DNA of 64,000 nucleotides from Prosapia bicincta. Its lineage: Eukaryota; Arthropoda; Insecta; Hemiptera; Cercopidae. The position numbers were made by a program, and so were the translations under genes. The notes beneath the pieces were generated by a model. It was not told the DNA's origin. It searched no databases and saw only the letters and a list, made by a program, of their open reading frames with translations. Each line of letters begins with the position of its first letter. Within the stretch, counting starts at the first letter, position 1. The stretch lies in NCBI GenBank assembly GCA_036971475.1, contig JBAIZL010000002.1, forward strand, positions 168,797,024 to 168,861,023. Direction: 5' to 3'. Shown piece by piece: positions 60,301 through 64,000 of this stretch.

Positions 60301-62340
60301 GCAGATTCAGTGCTTGTATCGACCCGCAGGGAACGCACTCATTATAACTGTGTTAAAGCCTGACAGCTCACAATGGCGGAAACATTTCTTGTCAAAGATT
60401 ACGACCTCTGTATAGACAAACATTGGTGACGTTTTAGCAGATTCTGTGATTGTATCGACCCGCAGGGAACACACTCATTATAACTGTGTGAAGGCCTTAC
60501 AGCTCACAATGGCGGAAACCTTTCTTGTCAAAGATTACGACCTCTGTATAGACAAACATTGGTGACGTTTTAGCAGACTCTGCGATTGTATCGATCCGCA
60601 GGGAACACACTCATTATAACTGTGTGAAGGCCTGACAGCTCTCAATGGTGGAAACCTTTCTTGTCATAGATTACGACTTCTGTATAGACAAACATTGGTG
60701 ACGTTTTAGCAGATTCTGTGATTGTATTGACCCGCAGGGAACACACTCAATATAACTGTGTCAAGCCCTGACAGCTCACAATGGCGGAAAACTATCTTGT
60801 CAAAGATTACGACCTCTGCATAGACAAACATTGGTGACGTTTTATCAGATTCTGTGATTGTATCGACCCGCAGGGAACACACTCATTATAACTGTGTGAA
60901 GGCCTGACAGCTCACAATGGCTAAAACGTTTCTTGTCAATGATTACGACCTCTGCATAGACAAATATTGGTGACGTATTAGCAGATTCTGTGATTGTATC
61001 GACCCGCAGGGAACACACTCATTATAACTGTGTCAAGGCCTGACAGCTCACAATGGCGGAAGCTTTTATTTACAATGATTACGCCCTTTGTATAGACAAA
61101 CATTGGTGACGTTTTAGCAGATTCTGTGATTGTATCGACCCGCAGGGAACGCACTCATTATAACTGTGTGAAAGCCTGACTAATCACAATGGCGGAAACT
61201 TTTCTTGTCAAAGATTACGACCTCTGTATAGACAAACATTGGTGACGTTTTAGCAGATTCTGTGATTGTATCGACCCGCAGGGAACACACTAATTATAAC
61301 TGTGTTAAAGCCTGACAGCTCACAATGGCGGAAAACTTTCTTGTCAAAGATTACGACCTCTGCATAGACAAACATTGGTGACGTTTTAGCAGATTCTGTG
61401 ATTGTATCGACCCGCAGGGAACACACTCATTATAACTGTGTGAAGGCCTGACAGCTCGCAATGGCTAAAACTTTTCTTGTCAATGATTACGACCTCTGCA
61501 TAGACAAACATTGGTGACGTTTTAGCAGATTCCGTGATTGTATCGACCCGCAGGGAACACACTCATTATAACTGTGTGAAGGCCTGACAGCTCACAATGG
61601 CGAAAACTTTTCTTGTCAAAGATTACGACCTCTGCATAGACAAACATTGGTGACGTTTTAGCAGATTCTGTGATTGTATCGACCCGCTGGGAACACACTC
61701 ATTATAACTGTGTGAAGGCCTGACAGCTCACAATGGCGAAAACCTTTCTTGTCAAAGATTACGACCTCTGCATAGACAAACATTGGTGACGTTTTAGCAG
61801 ATTCTGTGATTGTATCGACCCGCAGGGAACACACTCATTATAACTGTGTGAAGGCCTGACAGCTCACAATGGCGGAAAACTTTCTTGTCAAAGATTACGA
61901 TCTCTGTATAGACAAACATTGGTGAGGTGTTAGCAGATTCTGTGATTGTATCGACCCGCAGGGAACACACTCATTATAACTGTGTGAAGGCCTGACAGCT
62001 CACAATGGCGGAAAACTTTCTTGTCAAAGTTTACGACCTCTGCATAGACAAACATTGGTGACGTTTTAGCAGATTCAGTGCTTGTATCGACCCGCAGGGA
62101 ACGCACTCATTATAACTGTGTTAAAGCCTGACAGCTCACAATGGCGGAAACATTTCTTGTCAAAGATTACGACCTCTGTATAGACAAACATTGGCGACGT
62201 TTTAGCAGCTTCTGTGATTGTATCGACCCGCAGGGAACACACTCATTACAACTGTGTGAAGGCCTTACAGCTCACAATGGCGGAAACCTTTCTTGTCAAA
62301 GTATACGACCTCTGTATAGACAAACATTGGTGACGTTTTA
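60301..62340 (+). repeat. Higher-order block of 13 monomers
   Basis: GCAGATTCAGTGCTTGTATC with GGGAACGCACTC and GTGTTAAAGCC occurs at 60,301 and again at 62,069, 1,768 bp or 13 monomers apart. The following units (GAAGGCCTTACAGC, then the CTCTCAATGGTGG variant) also recur in the same order. Confidence 0.7.
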
Positions 62341-64000
62341 GCAGACTCTGTGATTGTATCGATCCGCAGGGAACACACTCATTATAACTGTGTGAAGGCC
62401 TGACAGCTCTCAATGGTGGAAACCTTTCTTGTCATAGATTACGACTTCTGTATAGACAAACATTGGTGACGTTTTAGCAGATTCTGTGATTGTATCGACC
62501 CGCAGGGAACACACTCAATATAACTGTGTCAAGCCCTGACAGCTAACAATGGCGGGAACCTTTCTTGCAAATGATTACGACCTCTGTATAGACAAACATT
62601 GGTGACGTTTTAGCAGATAGTGTGACTGTATCGACCCGCAGCGGTCACACTCAATATAACTGTGTGAAGACCGGACAGCTAACAATGGCGGAAACCTTTC
62701 TTGTCAATGATTACGACCTCTGTATAGACAAACATTGGTGACGTTTCAGCAGATAGTGTGACTGTATCGACCCACAGCGGTCACACTCAATATAACTGAG
62801 TGAATGCCTGACAGCTCACAATGGCGGAAACCTTTCTTGTCAAAGATTACGACCTCTGTATAGACAAACATTGGTAACGTTTTAGCAGATTCTGTGATTG
62901 TATCGACCCACAGCGGTCACACTCAATATAACTGTGTGAAGGCCTGACAGCTAACAATGGCGGAAACTTTTCTTGTCAATGATTACGATCTCTGTATAGA
63001 CAAACATTGGTGACGTTTTAGCAGATTTTGTGATTGTATCGACCTGCATGGAACACACACATTATAACTGAGTGAAAGCCTGACAGCTCACAATGGCGGA
63101 AACTTTTCTTGTGAAAGATAACGACCTCTGTATAGACAAATATTGGTGACGTTTTAGCAGATTCTGTGATTGTATCGACCCGCAGGGAACACACTCATTA
63201 TAACTGTGTGAACGCCTGACAGCTCACAATGACGGAAACCTTTCTTGTCAAAGATTACGACCTCTGTATAGACAAACATTGGTGACGTTTTAGCAGATTC
63301 TGTGATTGTATCGATCCGCAGGGAACACACTCATTATAACTGTGTGAACGCCTGACAGCTCACAATGGTGAAAAGCTTTCTTGTCAAAGATTACGACCTC
63401 TGAATAGACAAATATTGGCGACGTTTTAACAGATTCAGTGATTGTATCGACCCGCAGGGAACACACTCATTATATCTGTGTGAAGGCATGACAGCTCATA
63501 ATTCCGGAAACCTTTCTTTTCAAAGATTACGATCTCTGTATAGACAAACATTGGTGACGTTTTAGTAGAACGTGTGATTGTATCGATCCGCAGCGGTCAC
63601 ACCCAATATAACTGTGTGAAGGCCTGACAGCTCACAATGGCAAAAACTTTTCTTGTCAATGATTACGACCTCTGTATAGACAAACATTGGTGACGTTTTA
63701 GCAGATTGTGTGATTGTATCGACCCGCAGCGGTCACACTCAATATAACTGTGTGAAGGCCTGACAGCTAACAATGGCGGAAACTTTTCTTGTCAAAGATT
63801 ACGATCTCTGTATAGACAAACATTGGTGACGTTTTAGCAGAATGTGTGATTGTATTGACCCACAGCGGTCACACTCAATATAACTGTGTGAAGGCCTGAC
63901 AGCTAACAATGGCGGAAACCTTTCTTGTCAATGATTACGATCTCTGTATAGACAAACATTGGTGAAGTATTAGCAGATTCTGTGATTGTATCGATCCGCA

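Larger units (their letters stand above)
28228..64000 (+). repeat. 136-bp satellite array, about 263 monomers, open to the right
   Basis: Monomer landmarks in order: TTGTATCGACCCGCAG, a variable CACACTC block, ATAACTGTGTGAA, GCCTGACAGCT, ACAATGGCGGAAAC, TTTCTTGTCAA, GATTACGACCTCTG, TATAGACAAACATTGGTGAC, GTTTTAGCAGA. GTATCG occurs at 28,355, 28,491 and 28,627 and at 63,988, that is 262 periods of 136 bp plus 1 bp. The first unit is short (122 bp). At least three subfamilies exist: CAGGGAACACACTCATTATAA, CAGCGGTCACACTCAATATAA and CATGGAACACACACATTATAA types. No transposon interrupts it. 136 is not a multiple of three, and the frames across it are not genes. Confidence 0.97.

Noticed and set aside
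28228..64000. Minus-strand open frames of 65-80 codons in the satellite (for example 45,680-45,922, 50,983-51,225, 53,023-53,265)
   Set aside because: The monomer is 136 bp, so each frame rotates through all three phases. The frames recur only because the monomers recur, and no domain or signal is seen.
28228..64000. CRISPR array
   Set aside because: Continuous tandem monomers with no unique spacers, in a eukaryotic context.
28228..64000. Hammerhead ribozyme in the satellite monomer (CCTGACAGCT...GGCGGAAAC)
   Set aside because: CTGA and GAAA occur in suggestive order, but no stable helix II or closing helix I forms. Unlike the PLE motifs, pairing is not kept.
28228..64000. CENP-B box
   Set aside because: I found no match to the TTCG....A..CGGG pattern in the monomer.

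Overview
The window looks like heterochromatic, repeat-dominated animal DNA, most likely from an insect. It is AT-rich and full of (GT)n and (TA)n microsatellites. It carries a Ty3/gypsy retrotransposon of the tRNA-Ser-primed 17.6/297/errantivirus type, Penelope-like elements (PLEs), an RNase H-bearing LINE and a probable mariner relic. I found no host protein-coding gene, tRNA or rRNA that I can support.

Layout. 1-5,680 is microsatellites, a mariner-like relic, and palindromic or single fragments of PLE terminal repeats. 5,681-11,220 is one LTR retrotransposon with both LTRs, serine PBS, gag, a -1 frameshift site, protease, the start of RT, integrase and PPT. It is dead: gag has an in-frame stop, the RT core and RNase H are deleted, integrase is frameshifted, and a 239-bp palindromic element sits in pol behind an 11-bp target duplication. 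11,248-13,258 is a PLE on the minus strand (RT plus GIY-YIG). 13,259-20,670 is mostly unassigned AT-rich DNA with a few repeats. 20,684-22,530 is a 5'-truncated LINE. 22,993-26,130 is a cluster of rearranged PLE pieces embedded in (TA)n tracts. 26,223-28,227 is unassigned.

From 28,228 to the right edge everything is one head-to-tail satellite with a 136-bp monomer, about 263 copies, not interrupted by any transposon. Phase drifts by only 1 bp over 262 monomers. Several monomer subfamilies are arranged in multi-monomer blocks (for example 11, 13, 14 and 15 monomers) that recur as larger duplications.

The most interesting signal outside the satellite is a small RNA-like fold that recurs at about nine PLE-derived loci. 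It consists of a CTGANGA-like core, one unpaired base, a stem, GAA, a very short self-complementary third helix, and a closing helix I. All three helices change sequence between loci but keep pairing, as expected of PLE-associated hammerhead ribozymes acting as dimers. The retrotransposon leader also holds two hairpins with an identical 9-nt loop containing GCGC on two different, fully compensated stems, a candidate dimerisation or packaging signal. All statements come from reading the sequence; no database search was run.
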